A DNA stretch of 12,502 nucleotides from Coemansia sp. RSA 1804 (Eukaryota; Kickxellomycota; Kickxellomycetes; Kickxellales; Kickxellaceae): assembly GCA_027578815.1 (NCBI GenBank), contig JANBTH010000702.1, forward strand, positions 1 to 12,502, in the 5' to 3' direction. The position numbers and the translations under genes were made by a program. The notes under the pieces are model-generated. The model was not told the origin of the DNA. It saw nothing but the letters and a program-made list of their open reading frames with translations, and did no database searches. Below, one piece after another: positions 1 to 6,873 of the stretch; the first letter of the stretch is position 1, and each line of letters starts with the position of its first letter.

Positions 1-108
1 GTCTTTGTTCTGCTGTTTGTCCCAGAGACCAGTGCCCGCTCTGTTGCCCAGACTGTTATAAACCACCAGGGCCCGCTACATATCGTCCTCAAGAAGCCGA
101 CTATCTAG
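1..108 (+). CDS. C-terminal end of a gene entering from the left; possibly an MFS transporter tail
   Basis: Frame 1 is open from the first base to a TAG at 106-108, giving 35 residues. They begin with a hydrophobic stretch (VFVLLFV), followed directly by PETSARS, then a short hydrophilic tail ending LHIVLKKPTI. A transmembrane end followed by PETxxRS is what the last helix of sugar-transporter-type MFS proteins looks like (the PETKGRS-type motif), so a transporter C-terminus is a reasonable but weak guess. About 63% of its codons end in G or C, in line with the neighbouring genes. The competing open frame 3 has only about 31% and is Cys-rich. The gene converges on the - strand gene that ends at 276. 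The fragment is too short for firm family assignment. Confidence 0.38.
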   Translation, partial: VFVLLFVPETSARSVAQTVINHQGPLHIVLKKPTI

Positions 109-275
109 GAACAGCAGCCATGGCAACAACGAAGCACATAAATCTAAAATCTTTTCTCTCTTTCCTTTTTGAACCGTCCGTCTATATATCTCGCCCCCCC
201 CACTCACTCTAGTATTCGGTCCATGTACGGCAGATACAATTTCAAATAGAAAAATAGACTCAACTTACAGCTTTC

Positions 276-773
276 CTATCCGCTCATAAGATGTGCTAGC
301 TCGTCAATCGTCTCATTGACGGAAACCTGGTGCTGCTCATAGGCCACCGCCATCCTTTCTCGTTCGTCCCTGGCCTTCTGCGCAATCTCCGCTGCCGTCA
401 TCACAGCAGGCGCGGGTCTGTTTCCGCCGATCCCACGGAGCGCCTCGTTGATCTGCGTGCTGTTCGCAATCGTCCGATCCAGCGACAAGCAGGCGTCCTT
501 GCGCCCTGCGCTATGCTTAATCGACGGCGTCTTTCTGGTGATCCCCGCCGTGGTGTTTGGAGAGGCGGCGGGGCTGCTGGCGCTAACAAGTGCTCGTTCC
601 CGCTGGTTCCTTCTTATCCGCTTGTCGTGCGTCTCTGTGCTTGTTGCCTTCAGTTGCTGGTGCCTTGGTTTGCTCCCACCGCTCTTGTGGCTGCCCTGCT
701 GCTGGAGCTTGCGCTTCAACGCCAGCGCCTTTCGGTTGGCCGCTGTCTGGCTAAGCGAGCTGCTTGCTGCCAT
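276..773 (-). CDS. Small basic protein of unknown function (165 aa)
   Basis: I do not recognise this protein. The frame is open further upstream, to 815, but the extension is an AT-rich, intron-like stretch preceded by an acceptor-type CTTTTTAG, so I start at the ATG at 771-773. About 70% of codons end in G or C on this strand, which supports real coding. The N-terminal half is hydrophilic and rich in Ser, Lys and Gln. Basic patches lie at residues 14-22 (RKALALKRK) and 51-60 (KRIRRNQRER), the latter NLS-like. The C-terminal third (about 124-164) is charged and probably helical (AEIAQKARDERERMAVAYEQ, then NETIDELAHLM), perhaps a short coiled coil. There is no signal peptide, membrane segment or catalytic motif. 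It is transcribed divergently from NUP155. A nuclear or nucleolar accessory protein is possible, but that is inference from composition only. Confidence 0.6.
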   Translation of the reverse strand: MAASSSLSQTAANRKALALKRKLQQQGSHKSGGSKPRHQQLKATSTETHDKRIRRNQRERALVSASSPAASPNTTAGITRKTPSIKHSAGRKDACLSLDRTIANSTQINEALRGIGGNRPAPAVMTAAEIAQKARDERERMAVAYEQHQVSVNETIDELAHLMSG

Positions 774-780
774 TTTGAGG

Positions 781-849
781 CTAAAAAGAGAAAAAACGAA
801 TATAAATATGTACAAATTGAAAATAGAAAGAGAAATTGAATTCCCCTAC
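781..849 (-). other. Probable 5'UTR intron of the small basic-protein gene
   Basis: On the - strand a donor-like AAG|GTAGGG (GT at 849-848) and an acceptor TTTTTAG (AG at 782-781) bound a 69-nt AT-rich segment. The exon resumes seven bases before the chosen ATG at 771-773. The upstream exon carries two short reading frames starting ATGATCAATG. One stops at once. The other would join out of frame with the main ORF. The donor is not the ideal GTAAGT and no clear branch point is visible, so this is a plausible but unproven intron. Confidence 0.35.
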
Positions 850-979
850 CTTTTTTGATGCTATTTTTTTATTGTGCGCATTGATCATTATTTCTTTTTT
901 TTTTTTGCTGGTGAGCCACAGCGAGTCGAGTCAGGAAATGGAGAGAGTCGCCTGCTTATTTTTATTTTCCTTTCCATGA

Positions 980-985
980 ACGCGT
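980..985. promoter_or_regulatory. ACGCGT (MCB-type) element
   Basis: A perfect palindromic ACGCGT lies in AT-rich DNA, 207 bp from the - strand ATG at 773 and 323 bp before the NUP155 ATG. In ascomycete yeasts this is the MluI cell-cycle box bound by MBF. Its function here is inferred. A second perfect copy lies before RAD54. Confidence 0.35.
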
Positions 986-1060
986 ATCCTTCAAAATGAA
1001 AAAAACAGAAACTAGTTCCATTATTTCCCACTCCTCCTTATTCTTATTTTCTTTCTTTTT

Positions 1061-1083
1061 GTTGTTATTGTTATTGTTATTGC

Positions 1084-1114
<31 letters not shown>

Positions 1115-1123
1115 GCTGTAGTT
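1061..1123. repeat. TTG/TTA trinucleotide microsatellite
   Basis: An imperfect TTG/TTA array contains an uninterrupted TTG core at about 1084-1114. It sits in the 5' flank of NUP155 and could lie in its 5'UTR. It has no coding potential. Confidence 0.85.
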
Positions 1124-1307
1124 GGGCAAATTCTGACTCCGTTTTCTCTTTTATCTTTCTTATATTCCATTGTTTTGTATACTCATACTCGTTCTTGTTT
1201 ATCTCTTTCTCCAATCAGACAGACAGGCTACCAGGCGAAAAAAAAGAACAGAAGGAAGAAGGACATCTATACCAGTTATAGTGGCCAGTGCAACCAGCAG
1301 CAGCAGT

Positions 1308-4300
1308 ATGCAGGCCTTACCGGATACACAAGGCGCTGAGGGCCTGCCATCGTCATCGGCTCAGCTGCTCCAAGCATCGCAGCTTGTGGAAGCCAAAATG
1401 CAAATGGATTTGAAATTCCCAGTGGTGTCCGAACTGCTTCATGGTAAGTAAACTAATAATGTGAACAAGCGCACGTGGACGAAAGCGTGTCAAAACAGCA
1501 TGGCGGAACAAAGCAGATATGTGCTGTGCAATATGCTAACATGCTATTTTACTTTATTCTTTGGTTGGGTCTGATCGGGTTGGGCTGGGCTGCTAGCCTC
1601 GGCGTCTGGGGATTACGAGACACCGGTGCCCAGGGATTGGCAGGTGGTGACAAAACAGCGACTGATTCCGCTCCCCGACGCGCTGTTCGAGCAGTACGAC
1701 CTGCTCGAATGCCGGTGCTTCATGGGTCTGTTTCCCGAGATCAAGCGCGCGTGGATCACGGTGGATCACCGGCTCTTTCTGTGGAACTACGAGGACGAGT
1801 CTGATTTCTACTCGTTCGAGGATCAGGAGCAGATCATCGTCAGCGTGGCATTGGTTAGACCGCGTCCGGGCGTATTTGTTGACACTGTCAAGTATGTGCT
1901 AGCCGTGGCCACGCCGCTCGAGGTTTTCCTGCTGGGCGTCGGATACGACGCTGGCTCGTCTCGTGCCGGCGGCAGACTGGTTGGCGGCGGAGGAAGCGTC
2001 ACCCTGTATGCGACGCAGATCAGCGTGCCCGCGGATGGCGTGGCAATGACCAGCATTGCCGGCTCCGACGATGGCCGCATCTTCATGTCGGGCAACGACG
2101 GCGCGCTGTACGAGTTCGTGTACCAGGCCGCCGATGGCTGGCTGACGAAGAAGGCGAGGAAAGTCAACCTGACATCGTCGTTCGTGTCGTACTTTGTGCC
2201 GACCTTCCTGGCCACGCAGCACGACACGTCGGCGCTGTCGATGGCCGTCGACAACGACAGAATGCTGCTCTACGTGCTGCTGCAGGATGCCTCTATCAAG
2301 GTCTTCTGGCTCGGCAGCTCTGGTGGCGGAGCTGGGAATGGCGGGTTTCAGCTTGCGCACCACCACAAGTCGATCGGGAACTCGGCTGCGCTGCTCTGTC
2401 CGCAGTTCAACGAGGGCACCGAGTCCTCGCCGCTGGAGATCGTGTCGATGCACGTGATCCCGCCAACCGAATCGCGGACCCTGGGTCTTGTGGCGATCAC
2501 CGGCGGCGGATGCCGGCTGTACTTTTCGACGGTCAGCCGCATGCAGCGGTTCTACGAGGCCGGCGCCGCCGCCGGCGCCGCCGGCGCCTCGACAGCGCGG
2601 CAGCCAGAGGTGTTTGAGATAGCGCATGTGCGGCTCCCGCCCGAGCCGCAGCCCACGCTCGCGGCCGCAGGGCCTCTTCTGCAGGGGAGCAGGCTTCCGC
2701 GGCAAATGCTCAGCGTGCATACTGCGTTCTACCGCAACGGCACCGCGCTGCTTGCGCACGCGTGGAACGAGGACCACGACTCCATCGTGGGAGCCGCGCC
2801 GGCGTGCGCGCAGATCCTGGCGCGCATAGCGAAGCAGCCGCGCGCAAACCTGTCGGAGCTGTCGTCGGCGGCGCGGATAGAGGGCCGCACCTGGGCGATT
2901 GCCGAGACCGACTCGGCAGCGGACGGCACGCTGAATGATCTGGCCACGGTTTCGTGCGCTCCGGCGCGGTCGTTTGCGGTGCTGACCAACGCGGGCGTCA
3001 CGGTTCTGGAGAAGCAAAGACCCGTGGACATGTTCCGCATGCTGGTTGCGCAGCCCGCGGTGCAGGAGGCCCAGATCAAGGAGTTCGTGGCCACGTTCTC
3101 GCTCGACGAGACGTGCGCGATGTGCTTCGCGATTCTGTGCGCACCAAGCGACGGCGCGCTGGCCCGCCGCGTGGCTGGTGGCGGGATGCAGGCGCTCGGC
3201 GCCGCACGGCGGATCCTGTTCGAGCACGGAGGGCTTCCCCGCTTCGTCGAGGCCTCTCCCTCCTCGTTTGGCGCAAGCGCTTCCGACGGGAGCGGCGCGA
3301 TGGCGGCGCCCAGCGAGCGGATTGTGCTGAGTGGCCGGCACGAGGGGCTCGCCGTCTACCTTGCGCGCGTGCTGCATCCGGTGTGGAAGCAGCCGGCCGC
3401 CGTGGGCAAGCCGGAGCGCGGGAGCGCCGAGGCCACGCGGCTGGATCTCGGCATTCCCGTCCACAGGCTGCTGGAGGTGCAGGACCGCCTGCGCGGACTG
3501 CTGCACTTTATCAGCAACAACCAGCGCTTCGTTCCGGACCAGCTGAACCAGATGCCCGTCCAGCCGGCCAACAGCTCGCGGTCGGCCGCCGACGCCGCCG
3601 CCTGCTGGCGAGCCGAGTCGGAGTCGCTGGGCGCGCTCTACGAGCTGATGCTCCACGCGGCGGAGGCCATCTCGTTCCTGTGCCTGCTGGCCGACTTCAA
3701 CCTGCCGGCCATCAGCGAGCGGAGTCTGACGGACGCGCAGCGGAAATCGTTTGCCGGCACCACGCTCAGCGACCTCGTGTGCACCGACGGCGGCCGCGAC
3801 ATGTGCCGCGATCTGATCCTGGCGCTGATCAGCTCCCAGCTCAAGCAGCACGCGAGCATCGACAGCATCAGCGACGTTCTGGGCCAGCGGTGCGCCACGC
3901 TGTTCTCGGCCGCCGACGTGTCGCTGTACAAGGCGCTCGAGGCGCTGAGGCTGGCCGGCGACAGCGACGAGGGCGCCGAGGCGGCGGCGCTCGGCACGGG
4001 TGCGCTCGAGCTGCTCACGGGCATCGCCGGCACGCTGGCGGCGGCGCAGGTGCGCGAGCTATGCGCGTCGTTCGAGGCGCTCGGGCAGTACAGCGCGGCG
4101 GCGTCGCTGGCGCTGACGTGTGCGGCGCAGTCGGATCCGCACGACGCGGCGCTTGCGTTCTGGGGCGACGGGGCGCCCGAAGGCGACCCGCGCGAGGCGG
4201 TGTACCGGAAGCGGATGGACTGCTACCGGTGCGTCATCGAGCTCCTCGACAAGCGGCGGCTGGCCGCATCGGGGCCCCCGTTCGACGCAAAGAGCCTGGC

Positions 4301-5624
4301 GGCCCTGCCGAGCACCGACGCGCTGTTCCAGTTTGCGCTGTACGACTGGCTGCTGGAGAACGGCCAGGCGGCGGTGCTCTTCCAGCTCCACGGGCCGTTT
4401 GTCGAGCAGTACTTGTCGCTGGAGCCGCACACCGCGGCGAAGAGCGACATGCTGTGGCACTACTACATCCACGAGAACCAGTTCGGCAAGGCGTCGCTGG
4501 TGCAGCGCGCGCTTGCGTGTGCGCCGGAGGAGCTGGACGGCGTCGATCTGGCCCGGCGCATCGAGTACCTGTCGCTGTCCATCGGCAACTGCAAGATCGC
4601 GGTGGACGTGGCGAGGAGCCGGCAGCAGACGCAGAAGCAGCGCACGGCCAGGCCTGCGGCAGCGGCAGCGGGTGATCTGCTGAGCGAGGCGGACGAGATC
4701 AACGGGCTTGCCACGGTGCTGCGCGAGAGCGAGGACCAGCTGGAGATCGCGCAGGTGCAGCTGGCGATGCAGCAGCAGCTCCGCTCGCTGGGCGGCCACG
4801 ATGCGGCGGCGGCGGCGGCGGCGGCGGCGCTGGACCGGCGCCTGTTCACGGTGACCGAGCTGTACGACGGGTTCGCGGAGCCGCTGAAGCTCTGGGACGC
4901 GGTGCTGCTGCTCTTCAAGGTGTCGAACCACGACGACCCCGCCTTCGTCGGCGACATCTGGCAAACCATCGCGCGCACCGCCATCGACCACGACAGCGGC
5001 GATTCTGCTGCCGATGGCGACGCCGGCGGACTGATGGCCGTTGCGTCGCGGGTGGCCCGCCTCGGCCGCCGCCTGTACCCGTCGCCGGCGGCGTTCCCGG
5101 TTGCGCTGGTTGCGCGCATCCTCGCCGACCTCGCGCGGGAGCGGCCGCTCGAGTACGCGGCCGGCTACGTGTGCAGCACGCTTGTGCAGGCGGCGGTGCC
5201 GCACTGGGCGGCGTTCGAGGCGCTCAACGCGCTGTACCTCAAGGCGGTGGCCTCCCGCGCGCAGCCGTCGGGCGGCTCCTCGTCCGATGCCGGCGCTTCT
5301 GCGCAGGCGACCGCCGACTTGCTTGCCAGGGAGGTCGCGGCGCTCGCCACGGCGTGGATCGAGTGCGCGCAGAACGCGGGCCCGCTGGCCGAGGGCTTTG
5401 ATCCGCTGGCCGAGTCCTCTTCAGCTGCTGCTGCTGCTTCTGGGACCGGCAGGCCTTGCTCCGCCGCTAGTGGTAGCAGTGGCGGGGTGGCCCGTGCCGC
5501 CTTGCCCCTGGTTGCCGTGGACGAGGCGCTGAGCCAGTACATCATCAACGCCACGCTTGCGAACAACGTCGAGCTGAAGAACGAGCTGCAGCGCGTGCAG
5601 GCCCACATTCGCCAGGCTTTCTAG
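1308..5624 (+). CDS. NUP155: Nuclear pore inner-ring nucleoporin Nup155/Nup170/Nup157 (1387 aa, two exons)
   Basis: This is a scaffold nucleoporin of the inner ring, which in known species links the pore membrane to the Nup93/Nup205 and Nup35 modules. Exon 1 (1308-1443) encodes 45 residues and ends in phase 1. Exon 2 runs from 1597 to the TAG at 5622-5624. The N-terminal beta-propeller (roughly residues 80-530) opens with the family's best-conserved block: CFMGLFPEIKRAW (86-98), then LFLWNYED (105-112) and VATPLEVFLLGV (149-160). The C-terminal alpha-solenoid (about 620-1387) includes WHYYIHENQFGKAS (999 onward) and LYDGFAEPLKLWD, just after residue 1130, matching family positions. The length is nearly that of human NUP155 (1391). 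Low-complexity inserts occur at about 285-297 (Gly), 365-378 (Gly/Ala), 1115-1123 (nine Ala) and 1315-1350 (Ser/Ala/Gly). All lie where loops would be expected. The start at 1308 is the first in-frame ATG. Confidence 0.96.
1444..1596 (+). other. NUP155: NUP155 intron 1 (153 nt)
   Basis: The donor is G|GTAAGT at 1444 and the acceptor is TGCTAG, ending at 1596. A textbook branch site TGCTAAC lies at 1534-1540, and no AG occurs between it and the acceptor. Splicing joins a phase-1 G to CC, making a GCC codon, and keeps the frame into residues ASGDYETPVPRDW and the conserved nucleoporin block. An in-frame intron retained here would break the N-terminus. Confidence 0.88.
2559..2588 (+). repeat. 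Tandem GCCGGCGCC units inside NUP155
   Basis: Three copies of the 9-mer GCCGGCGCC (2559-2567, 2571-2579, 2580-2588) encode the Gly/Ala-rich loop at residues 367-376. The units are nearly self-complementary and could form hairpins or slip during replication. Confidence 0.7.
4803..4829 (+). repeat. (GCG)9 tract encoding nine alanines in NUP155
   Basis: Nine perfect GCG codons encode A1115-A1123, between the helix ending SLGGHD and the conserved LFTVTELYDGF helix of the solenoid. The perfect codon purity suggests recent slippage expansion. Confidence 0.9.
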
Positions 5625-5815
5625 GAGACCGCAGACAACGCACTCTCGTTTTGCTTCTACTTCATTTATTATATCTCCTTATTCCTGAAAAAAAAAAATC
5701 ATTCCGTGTTCTGTTACGTTCTGAGCTAGAGAAAAAAAAATGATGAATGGTAGGAGGGGGGGTTTCTCTCGTTGTTGGGCTTAGGATGGGCGGGAGGACG
5801 ATTGTTCCTGGCTTT

Positions 5816-6436
5816 TCACTTGGGAGGGTCTTTTTTCGCGGTCTTGGCAATAGCTATCCCCACACCCGGTTGGTTCTGCAGCGGCGCAGAACCACCACCA
5901 CCACCACCACCACCACCACTGCTGCTGCTGCTGCTGCTGCTGCTTCTGTTCCGCCGCGGCGTGCCAGCAGGGGCATTCGTGCCGCGCATCCTGCTCCGCA
6001 GCGCCTGCTGCATCTGGTACCCGAACACACTGCGTCGCCTGCCGACGCCGGTGTTATTAGTAGCATCCTCGGAGACGCCCCCGTGTTTAGCGGGTGCTTG
6101 CGCTCTGGCTCCCTGGTGGCCGTGGTGGTGCGCCGGTTTGCGCTCCGGCTGCTTGTGCGCCGCGGTTCCCGATATCGATATCCCGCGACCACCACCACCA
6201 CCACCACCTTCGCCACCGGTAGTAATGGTGGTGGCGGATGCGCCGCCGGCGATGCCTATGCCCTTGGTATCCGCGGTCCTGCGTCGCTTGCTGTTTCTCT
6301 CCTCCGCCAGCGGTGGTTCGGCGGGCCGGCGGCAATACTGGCTGTTTGCTGTTCTTGCTATGGAGAGCCCTGGGGACGATGGCGGTGACGGTGTTGCTGC
6401 TGCTGTCTGCTTTATCCTGTACTGTCTCATCATCAT
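5816..6436 (-). CDS. Low-complexity, probably nuclear protein of unknown function (206 aa)
   Basis: I do not recognise this with confidence. The frame opens at ATGATGATG (first ATG 6434-6436) and ends at a TGA at 5816-5818. Features in order: a Ser/Pro-rich segment (15-24), an NLS-like KRRR (50-53), a Gly run (76-83), a His/Gln/Ala-rich stretch (94-118), and the only complex, conserved-looking block, RRRSVFGYQMQQALRSRMRG (133-152). Nine Ser and nine Gly then follow (165-182), with a basic tail ending KKDPPK. The central block has a faint resemblance to the C-terminal motif of Spd1/Dif1-type ribonucleotide reductase inhibitors (Q-x2-L-x-S, then MR and P-x-G); this is from memory and weak. It is transcribed divergently from RAD54 and converges on NUP155. 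A tandem-repeat-rich region opens all frames by chance, so a false ORF is possible. The basic motifs and Met cluster favour this strand. An AATAAA for this strand lies at 5670-5665. Confidence 0.5.
   Translation of the reverse strand: MMMRQYRIKQTAAATPSPPSSPGLSIARTANSQYCRRPAEPPLAEERNSKRRRTADTKGIGIAGGASATTITTGGEGGGGGGGRGISISGTAAHKQPERKPAHHHGHQGARAQAPAKHGGVSEDATNNTGVGRRRSVFGYQMQQALRSRMRGTNAPAGTPRRNRSSSSSSSSSGGGGGGGGGSAPLQNQPGVGIAIAKTAKKDPPK
5891..5944. repeat. Back-to-back (ACC)n and (CTG)n trinucleotide tracts
   Basis: About ten ACC units (5891-5919) run directly into about eight CTG/TGC units (5919-5944). On the - strand they encode Gly9 and Ser9 of the 206-aa protein. The abrupt switch between two triplet types is clear in the sequence. 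CTG tracts are prone to hairpins and length change. Confidence 0.9.
6188..6208. repeat. (ACC)7 tract
   Basis: Seven ACC units encode a poly-Gly run (residues 77-83) on the - strand. A short inverted GGTGGTGG lies about 20 bp to the right, so a small stem could form. Confidence 0.8.
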
Positions 6437-6873
6437 TGTCCGTGGGAATGAAAAGGAAGAATTGAAACTAATAGGAAAGAAAAGAATATACATGAAAGTA
6501 AAAAGTACATAAGGAAATACCAACTATATCAGCTACAACAAAAGATGAAAAAAGGAAATTTAGGCTCTGATGATGAATCAAAAACCTTTGTCGTCGTTTT
6601 TTTTGTTTTTCACGCTTGGATATGGAAAAAGAAAAAAAGTAAATACGATCTAGTTTTTTTTTTTTGATGAGCGTTGAAGCTAGAGCCTTTTTGTTTTTGT
6701 TTTTTTTTTCTTCTTCTGCTTGGTGCTGCGCTTACATTTTCCTCAAGCTAAACGCGTTCCTTTTTCCTTCTTCTTCTCTCTTTAGCATTTTTGTTTATCT
6801 AGTTGCGTAGCAGAATAATAACCACGGACCACTAGAATTTGCAAGTTATATAACTTTGGTTTATTGGGAAATA
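6437..6873. promoter_or_regulatory. Divergent promoter between the 206-aa protein gene and RAD54
   Basis: This AT-rich stretch has no supportable gene. It contains T runs (about 6597-6604, 6653-6665 and 6690-6710) and TTC-rich pyrimidine DNA up to 6784 (CTCTTTAG, acceptor-like). It also holds a perfect AACGCGTT at 6751-6758 and a TTATATAAC at 6846-6854, which is only about 20 bp from the RAD54 ATG and so unlikely to be its TATA box. Confidence 0.6.
6751..6758. promoter_or_regulatory. AACGCGTT, MCB (MBF-type) element upstream of RAD54
   Basis: This is a perfect 8-bp palindrome with the ACGCGT core, 116 bp before the RAD54 start. In budding and fission yeast ACGCGT recruits MBF (Mbp1-Swi6, Cdc10-Res) to DNA replication and repair genes at G1/S. 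The site also lies in the promoter of the divergent 206-aa gene, so both could share the control. This is a sequence match, with function inferred. Confidence 0.5.

Larger units (their letters stand above)
850..1307. promoter_or_regulatory. Divergent promoter between the small basic-protein gene and NUP155
   Basis: This AT-rich gap has no supportable gene. It holds long T tracts (895-906 and around 1048-1060), an ACGCGT element at 980-985, a TTG microsatellite at 1061-1123, and pyrimidine-rich DNA leading to an acceptor-like CCAATCAG near 1212-1219. That last site could end a NUP155 5'UTR intron or be a CCAAT box. The frame upstream of the NUP155 ATG is open but has no earlier ATG. Confidence 0.6.

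Noticed and set aside
330..839. + strand open frame of 169 codons across the small - strand gene
   Set aside because: It is Arg/Leu/Cys-rich without any motif, and third-position GC bias and composition fit the - strand frame better.
1061..1123. Tandem array considered as a CRISPR-like or structured RNA element
   Set aside because: It is a plain trinucleotide microsatellite with no spacers and no fold of interest.
1899..3851. - strand open frame of 650 codons antisense to NUP155
   Set aside because: It is an Arg/His/Gly/Ala-rich shadow of a GC-rich gene. The + strand frame has clear nucleoporin homology.
2954..4675. Out-of-frame + strand open frame of 573 codons inside NUP155
   Set aside because: GC-rich codons suppress stops in the other frames. 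The product is Arg/Gly/Ala-rich with no recognisable domain.
5662..5850. - strand open frame of 62 codons downstream of the 206-aa gene
   Set aside because: It overlaps that gene's 3' end in another frame, has no good splice site linking the two, and ends in Phe/Ser low complexity from T tracts.
6171..6182. Perfect 12-bp palindrome GATATCGATATC
   Set aside because: It lies in coding sequence for Ile-Ser-Ile-Ser, is not extended by flanking symmetry, and is unrepeated. Chance is enough.
5747..6512. + strand open frames (213 and 246 codons) over the repeat-rich gene
   Set aside because: They are made of poly-Thr/Pro/Leu/Ala from the same triplet repeats and hydrophobic filler. The - strand has a Met cluster, NLS-like motifs and a complex central block, though this choice is not certain.
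6846..6854. TTATATAAC as a RAD54 TATA box
   Set aside because: It is only about 20 bp before the ATG, which would place the transcript start at or after the start codon.
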